Shown: in pieces, positions 49,988 to 59,112 of the stretch
How positions within the stretch are numbered: the stretch's first letter is position 1
Layout: every line of letters begins with the position of its first letter
Origin: Ignavibacterium sp.
Lineage (GTDB): Bacteria > Bacteroidota > Ignavibacteria > Ignavibacteriales > Ignavibacteriaceae
Length of the DNA: 64,000 nucleotides
Direction: 5' to 3'
NCBI RefSeq assembly: GCF_025998815.1
Contig: NZ_AP026678.1
Span: 1,674,001 to 1,738,000, forward strand
Notes under the pieces: generated by a model
Told to the model about the DNA's origin: nothing
The model's database searches: none
Seen by the model: only the letters and a program-made list of their open reading frames with translations
Program-made: the position numbers and the translations under genes

Positions 49988-51286
49988 ATGAAAGTAGCAG
50001 CATTTTTACCAGCAAAGGGATCAAGCAACAGGATTCCAAATAAAAATACAATGTTATTAGACGGAGAGCCGCTCTTTTTAAGAAGTTTAAAGAAACTTAT
50101 GAGCATCCCATTAATTGATGAGGTTTATCTTGATACTGAATCATTTGAAATAATAGAACTAGCATCTGAAGTAAAATGCAGAATCCTTAGAAGAGATGTA
50201 TCTCTTGCATCAAATAAAACAGATGGCAATATGCTTTTTTATAACGAAGTTCAGAATACAGATGCAGATATCTGCGTTCAATTACTTTGTACAAGCCCGT
50301 TTATTAAACCTTCCACAATTGAAAAAGGAATTAAAATTTTACTTGATAACCAGGAATATGATTCTGTGGTTGCAATCAGAAAGGAAAAACAATATCTCTG
50401 GAAGGATGGAAGACCTATTTATAATATCCATCATATACCAAACTCCACCGAACTTGAAGATACCATTATCGAGTCGATGGGATTGTACATTGTAAGAAGA
50501 GATGTTGCCCTTCAATTAAAAAGAAGAATCGGAGATAATCCATATTTACTCGAAATAGATCCTGCCGAAAGTATCGATGTTAACTGGCCTGAAGATTTTG
50601 AACTTGCCAATCTTATAGCAATTGGACTTCGTGAACAGGAAAGAAGATTATTTGATAATCTTAAATTACTTCTCTCCAGTGCTTTGCTTTCGGATATTCT
50701 TGACGATATGAACTTAAGTGGAGTTTTATCGAGCAAATTTTCACTGAATCTACCAAATGCAAAAGTTTTAGGTAGAGCAAAAACACTTCAGATAGATCTT
50801 TGTCCCGATGATGAAGACTTTAAAAAAATTTATGACGGATTGAATTTATACGACCATGTAGTAACTAATGATGTAATTGTAGTTGCAAATAAAATTCCGG
50901 ATTATGCATTCTTTGGAGAGTTGAATGCTAATCTGGCATTGAGGGCAGGGGCTTCTGCTGCAATTATAGATGGAGTTACCAGAGATACCCGTGAGACTTC
51001 TGACATGGGCTTTCCGGTATTTTCAAAAGGTAATTATTGTAAAGACACTCGTAAGCGCGGGATTGTAACTTCTAAAAACAAAACTATAATAATTGATGGA
51101 ATCAGTATACATAAAGATGATTTGATATTTGGAGACAGAGATGGTGTTGTTGTTATCCCAAGGAAATATGAGAGTCAGATTATTGAAACTGCATTACAAA
51201 AATTACAAAACGAAAAGCTTATTCTTATCGATGTTGCAAAAGGAGTTCATACAAGTGAATTAGTTAATAAATACGGACTATTTTAA
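49988..51286 (+). CDS. CMP-sugar cytidylyltransferase fused to an RraA-like aldolase domain
   Basis: A 432-residue two-domain protein. Residues 1 to about 215 are an acylneuraminate-type cytidylyltransferase: FLPAKGSSNRIPNKN (nucleotide loop), LCTSPFIKPSTIEKG and the C-terminal DVNWPEDFELAN. It activates a keto-sugar acid with CTP. Residues about 225-432 are RraA/HMG-CHA-aldolase-like: DHVVTNDVIVVANK, GELNANLALRAGASAAIIDG, TRDTRE with the RD pair, and FGDRDGVVVIPRKY. The domains probably act in one pathway (pyruvate-type aldolase fold plus nucleotide activation). This is the first gene of the island and overlaps the next by 1 base (TAATG). A nonulosonate-like product is inferred. Confidence 0.8.
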   Translation: MKVAAFLPAKGSSNRIPNKNTMLLDGEPLFLRSLKKLMSIPLIDEVYLDTESFEIIELASEVKCRILRRDVSLASNKTDGNMLFYNEVQNTDADICVQLLCTSPFIKPSTIEKGIKILLDNQEYDSVVAIRKEKQYLWKDGRPIYNIHHIPNSTELEDTIIESMGLYIVRRDVALQLKRRIGDNPYLLEIDPAESIDVNWPEDFELANLIAIGLREQERRLFDNLKLLLSSALLSDILDDMNLSGVLSSKFSLNLPNAKVLGRAKTLQIDLCPDDEDFKKIYDGLNLYDHVVTNDVIVVANKIPDYAFFGELNANLALRAGASAAIIDGVTRDTRETSDMGFPVFSKGNYCKDTRKRGIVTSKNKTIIIDGISIHKDDLIFGDRDGVVVIPRKYESQIIETALQKLQNEKLILIDVAKGVHTSELVNKYGLF

Positions 51287-53898
51287 TGACTCAATCAAAT
51301 AAAAAGACTTGTATTATTTGTTCATTTCTACCATTTAATAAAGAATATAAAAAGCTTTGGAATAAAATTTCAGAACTATTGGGAAAGCAGGGTTTTGAAT
51401 TATTATTTCTTTCATCCAGTGAGGATTATGAAGAGTTAGAATTTCCTGTTATAAAAATTCCATTTTCATTAAAAGGTTTCGCTGAAAATTTTGGACATGC
51501 AGATTTGAAAAAATCTTATCTGGACGAAGATGACGTTCATCTCATAGAAAGAGATATATTCTGGAATAATGATTCTGCAGATAATTATGATCAGTATATA
51601 AATGGATTTTATACTTGCAAATATTTCTATACCGAGTTAGTCAAGAAAATTAAACCTTCTTTAGTTTTTGTTTGGGGAAATTTGTTACCTCAATCCTTAA
51701 TATTTAAAGAAATACTTGAGAATAATAATGTTCCTTCATTTTTTCTTGAACGAGGTTTCTTCAATGGCAGTTTGATGATAGAAGAATTACTCTACAATGA
51801 ATTAAATACTTTTGCGAAGGATAAAAATAACTTTCAGGCAAAAACCTCGTTTAATAATTATGAAAGATTAAAAGAATTCTATCTTAAGAACTTATCTTCA
51901 AAATATCCCGAATATCACGATGAGAAGCTTGAGTTAATTCTTCAACAAAAAAAGAAAGAGGGATTTAAGGTAATTACTTTTTATGGAACTCACGATTCAA
52001 TATTCTTTCCTGAAGATCAAATTTATTCGAGACAAATTTCAACACTTTTTAAGTACACAACTGAGGCAGCACATTTTATAACAGAAGAAGTAAATAAAAA
52101 TCCAAATCTAATATTGGTGATTAAACCTCACCCCGCAGATAAAAATGATTATTCATCACTTGAAAGTGAGCGAGTGTTTGTAACAAAGAACTTTTTTAAC
52201 AGAAGATTAATCGAAATTTCTGATTTAATTATTATTGGTAATTCTACAATCCAGTATGAAGTATTGCTATATGAAAAGCCGATTATATTAATTGCAAGGA
52301 GTTCACTATATGAATATGATGCAGCATATATACCTCAATCCAAAGAAGATTTTTCTTCAATACTTAATGAAGCACTAGCAAAATCTGCTTTTGAACTAAA
52401 ACTCAATAATTCAAAAATATTTTTTGGATCTCTTCTAAAGAGCCACATATATTTTTATACAGAGGAATCTCCCGGAAAAAATTTAGATGATTTCACAGAC
52501 TTCGTATGCAAAAATGCAAAGAATGATATTCCCGATAGTAATTTATACGAAAGACTAAATGAATTCGAAAAAAACATTTTCATACAAAGTCAGATTTCGG
52601 ATAATCGAAATAGTAAATTCAGAATAGTACAAACTGACCATCTCAAAGATAAATTCCATCCACACTTAACTTTACTTAAAGAACAGCTAGAAAGAAAACT
52701 TGTGAATTACTATAGTTATCTTCCCAAAATCTCTGGAGACGACTTGATTCGTGAAGCGGAGAATTTAATTACTGAAAATTCTTTCTCGGAAGCAAGAGCA
52801 CTTCTTCACAAAGCATTAAATTTCCCTAATTATAAAACTGATGCCCTTAATGATTTGGCTTACATTGAAATCCTCGAAGAGAATTACCTTCAAGCATTTG
52901 ATAATATAATCACGGTACTTCAAACAAATCCAAAAGATGAAATTGCGTTAAGTAACCTTAGCTTTCTTGTCGAAAACAACAAACTCGATAATTCTTTTGT
53001 TAATGACCAGTTAACTAAGTTGCTCCGGCCGGAACTTCAACTTAACAAAATATCTTCTTTTGCTGAATCGCTAGAGTATGAGCGAAAAATGAGTACTGAG
53101 TATCAGGAAAGGAAAAAATTTGAGTTAGAACTATTACCCAATAATCCTTCTGACTTCTCTTATACAGGTTATTGTTTTGTTTGCGAAGATGTTGTGCCCT
53201 TTAAAGTTGATTTTAATTATGCTTATCAACTAGATGGTAAACTTGTACCTAACTGGAGAGAAAGACTGGTGTGTCCTAATTGCGAATTAAATAATAGATT
53301 AAGATTGACTTATCATACTATCAAAACCATATTTAATGATTTTGCTGATGCTTCAGTTTATATAACTGAACAAATGACTGGCTTTTACCAGACATTAAAG
53401 AAAATAAATCCTGATATAATAGGTAGTGAATTTTTAGGGGAAGCTATTCCTTTAGGTTCAGTTGATGATTCCGGAATCAGAAATGAAAATTTCACTAAGC
53501 TGACTTTCGAAGATAAGAAATTCGATTATTTGATTTCTCTGGAAGTTCTCGAACACATTCCCGATTATAAGCAGGCATTAAAAGAAAGTTTCAGAGTTTT
53601 AAGACCGAACGGTAAATTTTTATTTACTGTACCATTTAACAAAAATTCAAAATCTAATATCGTCCGGGCAAAGATTGATGAAAATGGAATTATAACACAT
53701 TTACTTCCACCTGAATATCACGGCGATCCGGTAAATGATTCTCAAAGCTGTTTATGCTATTATCACTTTGGTTGGGAATTGTTAGATGAACTTAAAAATG
53801 CCGGATTTAAGGATGCATATGCTCTTACTACCTATTCAAAAGAATACGGCTATCTCGGTGGAGAACAAATATTTTTTGTAGCAGAAAAAGGAGATTAG
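51286..53898 (+). CDS. Multidomain glycan-transfer / TPR / methyltransferase protein
   Basis: An 870-residue protein. The N-terminal about 420 residues resemble surface-carbohydrate or CDP-glycerol-type glycosyltransferase folds (LVIKPHPADKNDYSSLES; IIIGNSTIQYEVLLYEKPII). Residues about 490-575 carry TPR-like helices (SFSEARALLHKALNFPNY; NYLQAFDNIITVLQTNP). The C-terminus is a class I methyltransferase (FDYLISLEVLEHIPDYKQAL; FRVLRPNGKFLFTVPF). It is preceded by two CxxC pairs (CFVC at about 629 and CPNC at about 663) that could bind zinc. The protein probably transfers and methylates a sugar. The substrate is unknown, and the domain junctions are estimates. Confidence 0.7.
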   Translation: MTQSNKKTCIICSFLPFNKEYKKLWNKISELLGKQGFELLFLSSSEDYEELEFPVIKIPFSLKGFAENFGHADLKKSYLDEDDVHLIERDIFWNNDSADNYDQYINGFYTCKYFYTELVKKIKPSLVFVWGNLLPQSLIFKEILENNNVPSFFLERGFFNGSLMIEELLYNELNTFAKDKNNFQAKTSFNNYERLKEFYLKNLSSKYPEYHDEKLELILQQKKKEGFKVITFYGTHDSIFFPEDQIYSRQISTLFKYTTEAAHFITEEVNKNPNLILVIKPHPADKNDYSSLESERVFVTKNFFNRRLIEISDLIIIGNSTIQYEVLLYEKPIILIARSSLYEYDAAYIPQSKEDFSSILNEALAKSAFELKLNNSKIFFGSLLKSHIYFYTEESPGKNLDDFTDFVCKNAKNDIPDSNLYERLNEFEKNIFIQSQISDNRNSKFRIVQTDHLKDKFHPHLTLLKEQLERKLVNYYSYLPKISGDDLIREAENLITENSFSEARALLHKALNFPNYKTDALNDLAYIEILEENYLQAFDNIITVLQTNPKDEIALSNLSFLVENNKLDNSFVNDQLTKLLRPELQLNKISSFAESLEYERKMSTEYQERKKFELELLPNNPSDFSYTGYCFVCEDVVPFKVDFNYAYQLDGKLVPNWRERLVCPNCELNNRLRLTYHTIKTIFNDFADASVYITEQMTGFYQTLKKINPDIIGSEFLGEAIPLGSVDDSGIRNENFTKLTFEDKKFDYLISLEVLEHIPDYKQALKESFRVLRPNGKFLFTVPFNKNSKSNIVRAKIDENGIITHLLPPEYHGDPVNDSQSCLCYYHFGWELLDELKNAGFKDAYALTTYSKEYGYLGGEQIFFVAEKGD

Positions 53899-53901
53899 CA
53901 A

Positions 53902-56900
53902 ATGCTCAACAGGACAGAATTTCTAAAATCTCTTCAGGAATTTTATAATTCTGATGAGGACTCTAACGTCATAGATTTTATAAAAGATTTTATTGAAAGC
54001 AAAGAACTTAATCAAGAAGAAAAAAACTTTTTGAAATTCTATTTGGCCCGAGAGTATTTTTTCCAAAATGATTTCGTAAATGCTGAAAACTTATTTTCCG
54101 AAATTCTCCACCAAAGCAGTAACCATTTAAACATATTAATTTATCTTGCTGAAATCTACTGGCGAACAAACAGACACCTTGATTCTGTTCTACTTTTAAA
54201 TCAATTGTATTATCACAACCCAAGTAATGATCATATTCTTAAGTCAATTTCATTACGACTAAAAAAATTTGAAACAACTAAAAATTTTAGATACTCACAA
54301 TTATTTCATAAATATGATGAAAAAGACAAACGTTTTCCTTTAATTTCAATAATCATTCTCTGTTATAATAAAATTGAGTTCACACTTAAATGCCTTAAGG
54401 CATTATTTACAAACACAAAATATCCAAACTTCGAAGTAATTGTATTAGACAATGCATCAGTTGATGAAACACCGGACTATTTGCTTGCCTATGGAGAACC
54501 AATTAAATATATAAGAGCCAAAAAAAATCTTGGTTTCGTTGGTGGGAATAATTACGCAAGTCAATTCGCTCAGGGTGAATATATTGTTTTTCTTAATAAT
54601 GATACTGAACCACAAGCCGGTTGGTTGACTAATTTATTTAACACTTTTAAATATTTTAAAGATGCTGGTGCAGCAGGTTCAATGCTCATTTATCCTGATG
54701 ATAAACTTCAGGAAGCCGGAGGTGTAATATTTAATGATGCTTCCGGTTGGAATTACGGTAGAGGTGCATCACCAGGGGATTCGAGGTTTACGTACTGCAG
54801 AGAAGTTGATTACTGTTCAGGTGCATCCTTGATGATAAGAAAAGATTTATTCGAACTAATCGGAAAGTTTGATGAAAGATATTCACCGGCATATTATGAG
54901 GATACCGATTTATGTTTCAGTGTAAGAAAATTTGGTTATAAAGTTTACTTTAATCCTTTTTCAAAAGTAGTTCATCACGAAGGAGTAACTGCAGGTACTG
55001 ATTTAAACTCTGGCTTCAAAAGATATCAGGTTCTCAATGCACCGAAATTTATTGATAAATGGAAAGATGTACTGAAGTTTCAGTTTCCAAATGATCCAAA
55101 GCTTCGTTATAAATTTTCTGATAGAAACAAAGGAAAGAGAATACTCATTATTGATGACATTCCTCCATTACCAGATAGAGCTGCAGGCGCATTGAGACAT
55201 TATCATACTCTCAAACAAATGTTGAACTTAGGTTATAAAGTAACTTATGTTCACCTGATGGGAAAACAATATGCTGATGAGGCTGGTATAAAATATTTGA
55301 CAGACTTTAAAATGCAAGGTGTTGAATTTATATGGTTCAATTATGAATACTGGTATAATTTCAGATACAGTGAACAGGCAAAAGAATATATAGAAACTCT
55401 TATTAATTCTCTTGAACTGAAGGATCGTGCATTTGATTTTGTTTATATCGCGTTCTGGCATATTGCAGAATATTTTATTGATTTAATTAAACTACAAATA
55501 CCTTCTGTACCAATATTAATTGACACTATGGATATTCACTATTTGCGTGAAGAACGCGAAGCTGAGTTGTCAAAAGATAACTCATTAAAAATTAAAGCAA
55601 AGGAAAACAAGAAACGTGAATTAGCTGTTTATTCAAAAGCTGATGTAATTACCACTGTAACCGAAGCCGATAGAAGTGAATTAAGGAAATTCATAAAAGA
55701 CAAACCAATTTTTATTTTAACTGATGTTCACGATCCAAGGGAAAATACACCTTCATTTCAAAATCGGAAGGATTTAATATTTGTAGGAAACTTCAATCAT
55801 AAACCAAATGAAGATGCGGTTTTATTCTTTACCAAAGAAATTTTTCCAACTATAAAATCCAGATTACTCGAAGTTAAATTTTATATTGTTGGAAATAATC
55901 CAACTGAAAAAGTGAAAGCTCTTGAATCAGAAGATATTATAATAACAGGTTGGGTCGCTGATGTAAAAGAATATATTGATAAGTGCCGCGTCGAAGTTGT
56001 TCCTTTACGATATGGTGCAGGAAACAAAGGTAAAGTTGGCGAAGCTCTGTCAAGTGGAATTCCGATTGTAACTACATCAATAGGCGCAGAGGGAATGGGA
56101 ATCGAAAATGGAATTCATGCTTATATATGCGATGAACCCAAATCCTTTGCGGAAAAAGTAATTGAACTTTATCAAGATGAAAAAATGTGGAATGGGTTCT
56201 CGGATAAAGGAAAGAAATTGATTGCATCTCAGTATTCGAGTGAACTAATGAGAAAAAGACTCCGATTTATTTTTAACCATACAAAACATTCATTAAAAAG
56301 CAAGTATGCATTAAATCAGTCTGCACCACCTAAAGTTAGTTTTATTATTGTAGCATACAATCAGTCTGATTACACAAAAAAATGTGTTGAAAGTATAAAA
56401 GAAAAAGTCAACATCAGTTATGAAGTAGTTTTAATCGATAATGCTTCAACCGATGAAACAAAACCAACATTCTCAAGGAATTATGATTTCGTCAGATACT
56501 ATCAAAATAAAGTAAATCTTGGATTTCCTTGTGCAGTTAATCAGGGTATTAAAGAAGCTTTGGGTGAATATATTTTAATTTTGAATAATGATACAATTAT
56601 TACAAATTATTTAATAGATAGATTAATTGAAGTTGCAGAATCAGATAATAAAATCGGCATTGTTGGTCCAATAAGTAACGAAGTGAGTGGCTTGCAAAAA
56701 GATGAGAATGCAAAGTACAATTCAATTGAAGAGATGCATCAGTATGCTGCTCAGGTAAGAGAGAAAAATAAAGGTCAGGTACTTCACTTTCCGCGAGTTG
56801 CTTTCCTTTGTACTTTAATCAAACGAGAGGTTATTGAGAAAATCGGTGGACTTGATGAAAGATTTTCGCCCGGTAATTATGAAGATGATGATTTTTGCTT

Positions 56901-57537
56901 GCGCGCTCAACTTGCAGGATACAAAACTGTAATTGCTAAGGATGTTTTTATTCATCACTTTGGTTCAAAATCATTTAAAGCAAATGGTGAAAAAGCTTAT
57001 CAGGATAGATTGATGAAAAATCAAAAAATATTTGTGGATAAATGGGGTGCAACACCGGATGAAATTTGGTTAAAGAATAAGCAAATAAAACCGCATCAGA
57101 TTTTCTATCCGATTGACAAAAACCTTTTCCAACAACACTTTAGAAGGGTCCGTGTGCATCTGGCAGATAATGAAATTGAATTAGCTCAAATAGAAATTGA
57201 AAAAGCAATAGAACACTATCAGGAAGGAGATGCAAGTGTAATTAGTAAAGTTGATTTGCTTGACCTTGCTGGTAATCTTTTCCTTACAAATAATAATATT
57301 GAAAAAGCTCAATATTATTTTGAACAAGAACTTCAGCTTTCACCAAATTCATCGAATGCTTGCCTGGGATTGGGTAAAGTATTGTTTGCTAATAATCAAC
57401 CCGAAGCTGCTAAAGTAATGTTCGAGTGGGCAGTGAAAAATAATCCGGATAACCCAAATGCACTTGCTGCTTTGAATGAACTGAATTCAATGTTCGGAGT
57501 TGAAGCAGAAAAACCAACTCTGGGAGTAACTCAATGA
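53902..57537 (+). CDS. Giant glycosyltransferase: GT2-GT4-GT2 with TPR ends
   Basis: A 1211-residue protein. A helical N-terminus (about residues 1-140, TPR-like) is followed by a GT2 domain (about 145-400: PLISIIILCYNKIEF, FLNNDTEPQAGWL, YEDTDLCFSVRKFGY). A GT4-like domain (about 410-790) has RILIIDDIPPLPDR, IFVGNFNHKPNEDAV and VVPLRYGAGNKGKVGEALSS. A second GT2 domain lies at about 808-1060 (VSFIIVAYNQSDY, ILNNDTIIT, YEDDDFCLRAQLAGY), then TPR to the end (NIEKAQYYFEQELQLSPNS). Three catalytic modules in one chain suggest that it builds a defined oligosaccharide. It starts 3 bases after the previous stop and overlaps the next gene by 4. Confidence 0.85.
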   Translation: MLNRTEFLKSLQEFYNSDEDSNVIDFIKDFIESKELNQEEKNFLKFYLAREYFFQNDFVNAENLFSEILHQSSNHLNILIYLAEIYWRTNRHLDSVLLLNQLYYHNPSNDHILKSISLRLKKFETTKNFRYSQLFHKYDEKDKRFPLISIIILCYNKIEFTLKCLKALFTNTKYPNFEVIVLDNASVDETPDYLLAYGEPIKYIRAKKNLGFVGGNNYASQFAQGEYIVFLNNDTEPQAGWLTNLFNTFKYFKDAGAAGSMLIYPDDKLQEAGGVIFNDASGWNYGRGASPGDSRFTYCREVDYCSGASLMIRKDLFELIGKFDERYSPAYYEDTDLCFSVRKFGYKVYFNPFSKVVHHEGVTAGTDLNSGFKRYQVLNAPKFIDKWKDVLKFQFPNDPKLRYKFSDRNKGKRILIIDDIPPLPDRAAGALRHYHTLKQMLNLGYKVTYVHLMGKQYADEAGIKYLTDFKMQGVEFIWFNYEYWYNFRYSEQAKEYIETLINSLELKDRAFDFVYIAFWHIAEYFIDLIKLQIPSVPILIDTMDIHYLREEREAELSKDNSLKIKAKENKKRELAVYSKADVITTVTEADRSELRKFIKDKPIFILTDVHDPRENTPSFQNRKDLIFVGNFNHKPNEDAVLFFTKEIFPTIKSRLLEVKFYIVGNNPTEKVKALESEDIIITGWVADVKEYIDKCRVEVVPLRYGAGNKGKVGEALSSGIPIVTTSIGAEGMGIENGIHAYICDEPKSFAEKVIELYQDEKMWNGFSDKGKKLIASQYSSELMRKRLRFIFNHTKHSLKSKYALNQSAPPKVSFIIVAYNQSDYTKKCVESIKEKVNISYEVVLIDNASTDETKPTFSRNYDFVRYYQNKVNLGFPCAVNQGIKEALGEYILILNNDTIITNYLIDRLIEVAESDNKIGIVGPISNEVSGLQKDENAKYNSIEEMHQYAAQVREKNKGQVLHFPRVAFLCTLIKREVIEKIGGLDERFSPGNYEDDDFCLRAQLAGYKTVIAKDVFIHHFGSKSFKANGEKAYQDRLMKNQKIFVDKWGATPDEIWLKNKQIKPHQIFYPIDKNLFQQHFRRVRVHLADNEIELAQIEIEKAIEHYQEGDASVISKVDLLDLAGNLFLTNNNIEKAQYYFEQELQLSPNSSNACLGLGKVLFANNQPEAAKVMFEWAVKNNPDNPNALAALNELNSMFGVEAEKPTLGVTQ

Positions 57538-59039
57538 GTTCTGGTATAAGTCTTTCAATGATTGTTAAAAATGAAGGCAAGCATTTGTATGATTGTCTCA
57601 ACTCAGTTAAAGATGTTGTTGATGAAATAGTTATAGTTGACACTGGTTCAACAGATAACACTTTAGATATTGCAAAAAGTTTTGACGCAAATATTTTTCA
57701 CTTTGATTGGAATGATGATTTTTCTGCAGCAAGAAATTTTTCACTTAGTAATTGTACCGGGAAATGGATTCTTTATCTTGATGCAGATGAGAGACTTGAT
57801 AAAAAGTCTGCTGTAAAAATAAAATCTCTTACTGAAACCAATGATAATGTTGGTTATTACTGCACAATAGTCAGTTATGATTCTGAGATTCAGAGAAGCA
57901 ACTCGATAAAGTATGTAAGATTTTTCAGGAATAATTCCGAAGCGAAATTTACAGGAAAAGTTCACGAACAAATTACACCATCACTTGAAAGATTAAATTA
58001 TAAATTCATTAATTCTGATTTAGTTATTCATCATATTGGTTATGATATTTCGAAAGATGGTAAGAAACAAAAAGCTTTGAGAAATCTGAAGCTGCTCGAG
58101 AAAGACTTCATAACTCATCCGAATGATTATGTTTTATTTCAGATTGGTCAATCGAATTTTGTGCTTGAGAATTTTTCAGAGGCAGAAAATAATTTTCTTC
58201 AGCTTGTCAAATCAGATAAGTTAAACAAACAATTCAAAGCCGAATCATATTCTTATTTAGCACAGATTTCATTAAATAAATTTAAGGTTGATGAAGCAGA
58301 AAAATTTATTTCATCAGCAATTAAATTAAACCACTCACAACCATTTTATCATTTACTTCTTTCCAAAATCTATCTTCGTAAGAGTAAATTAAAAGAAGCT
58401 ATAGATGAACTGAAGAAGTCAATCGAATCTGCAAAGAATTCAGAAAGAAGTTCTATAAACAATCTTCAGCAGGTTAATGTGTCGTTGCAGGAAATTCTTT
58501 TTTATGGATTACAACTTTCATATCAGATTAATGATTCGATTCTTAAACAAAAAATGTTTGAGGAACTTTACAAACAGGAGGAAAGCAAGTTCGTTGAGTT
58601 GATTAAGATTATCGAATCAGGTTCTGTAATAAATATTTATGATGTTCGTTCGTACATTGATTCAATTTCTAATCTGAACATTTCATTAATAACTTTTATT
58701 CTTTCTAAACATAATAACAAATCATTTGCTCTGGATTTTCTGAAAGAACTTTATCAAAAGTTCAGCAGTAATAGTGATGTACTGAAACAATATGCTCTTA
58801 CATTGGACAGTTTAAGTAAAACAAATGAAGCGATAAAATTACTGGAAAATCATTTTGAAGTTGTAAAGTCTGATCCATCTTCCCTTCTTTATCATGCTAT
58901 GTTTTATCTGAAATCTAATCAGAACGAAAAAGCTCTTAAAATTTTTAACTCGATTGAAAAAGATTTTTATCACTATCAGGAAATGGTTTTTAAAGTAAGA
59001 ACAATTAAGGAAAAGTTATTACGGAGTGTTGAAGTTTAA
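57534..59039 (+). CDS. GT2 glycosyltransferase with TPR repeats
   Basis: A 501-residue protein. Residues about 5-225 are a GT2 domain of the SPBc2-type/TPR-glycosyltransferase group (LSMIVKNEGKHLYDCLNSVK, IVDTGSTDNTLDIAKSF, FHFDWNDDFSAARNFSLS, LYLDADERLD). The DxD-like DADE is present. The remainder is helical with repeated TPR-type pairs (FSEAENNFLQLVKSDKLN, DEAEKFISSAIKLNHSQP). TPR segments may bind the protein acceptor. It is the last gene of the island and ends at a bidirectional terminator. Confidence 0.85.
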   Translation: MSSGISLSMIVKNEGKHLYDCLNSVKDVVDEIVIVDTGSTDNTLDIAKSFDANIFHFDWNDDFSAARNFSLSNCTGKWILYLDADERLDKKSAVKIKSLTETNDNVGYYCTIVSYDSEIQRSNSIKYVRFFRNNSEAKFTGKVHEQITPSLERLNYKFINSDLVIHHIGYDISKDGKKQKALRNLKLLEKDFITHPNDYVLFQIGQSNFVLENFSEAENNFLQLVKSDKLNKQFKAESYSYLAQISLNKFKVDEAEKFISSAIKLNHSQPFYHLLLSKIYLRKSKLKEAIDELKKSIESAKNSERSSINNLQQVNVSLQEILFYGLQLSYQINDSILKQKMFEELYKQEESKFVELIKIIESGSVINIYDVRSYIDSISNLNISLITFILSKHNNKSFALDFLKELYQKFSSNSDVLKQYALTLDSLSKTNEAIKLLENHFEVVKSDPSSLLYHAMFYLKSNQNEKALKIFNSIEKDFYHYQEMVFKVRTIKEKLLRSVEV

Positions 59040-59043
59040 TAAA

Positions 59044-59078
59044 AAATGTCAGTCTTCGATAAACTCAGACTGACATTT
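59044..59078. terminator. Bidirectional terminator between convergent genes
   Basis: A perfect 12-bp stem, 59044-59055 with 59067-59078 (AAATGTCAGTCT and its complement), loop 11. It is flanked by A and T runs on both sides. It separates the glycosyltransferase gene (plus) from the TonB-dependent receptor gene (minus). Confidence 0.8.
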
Positions 59079-59112
59079 ATAATTATCACACTAACTTCGT
59101 TTCAATTTTTAA

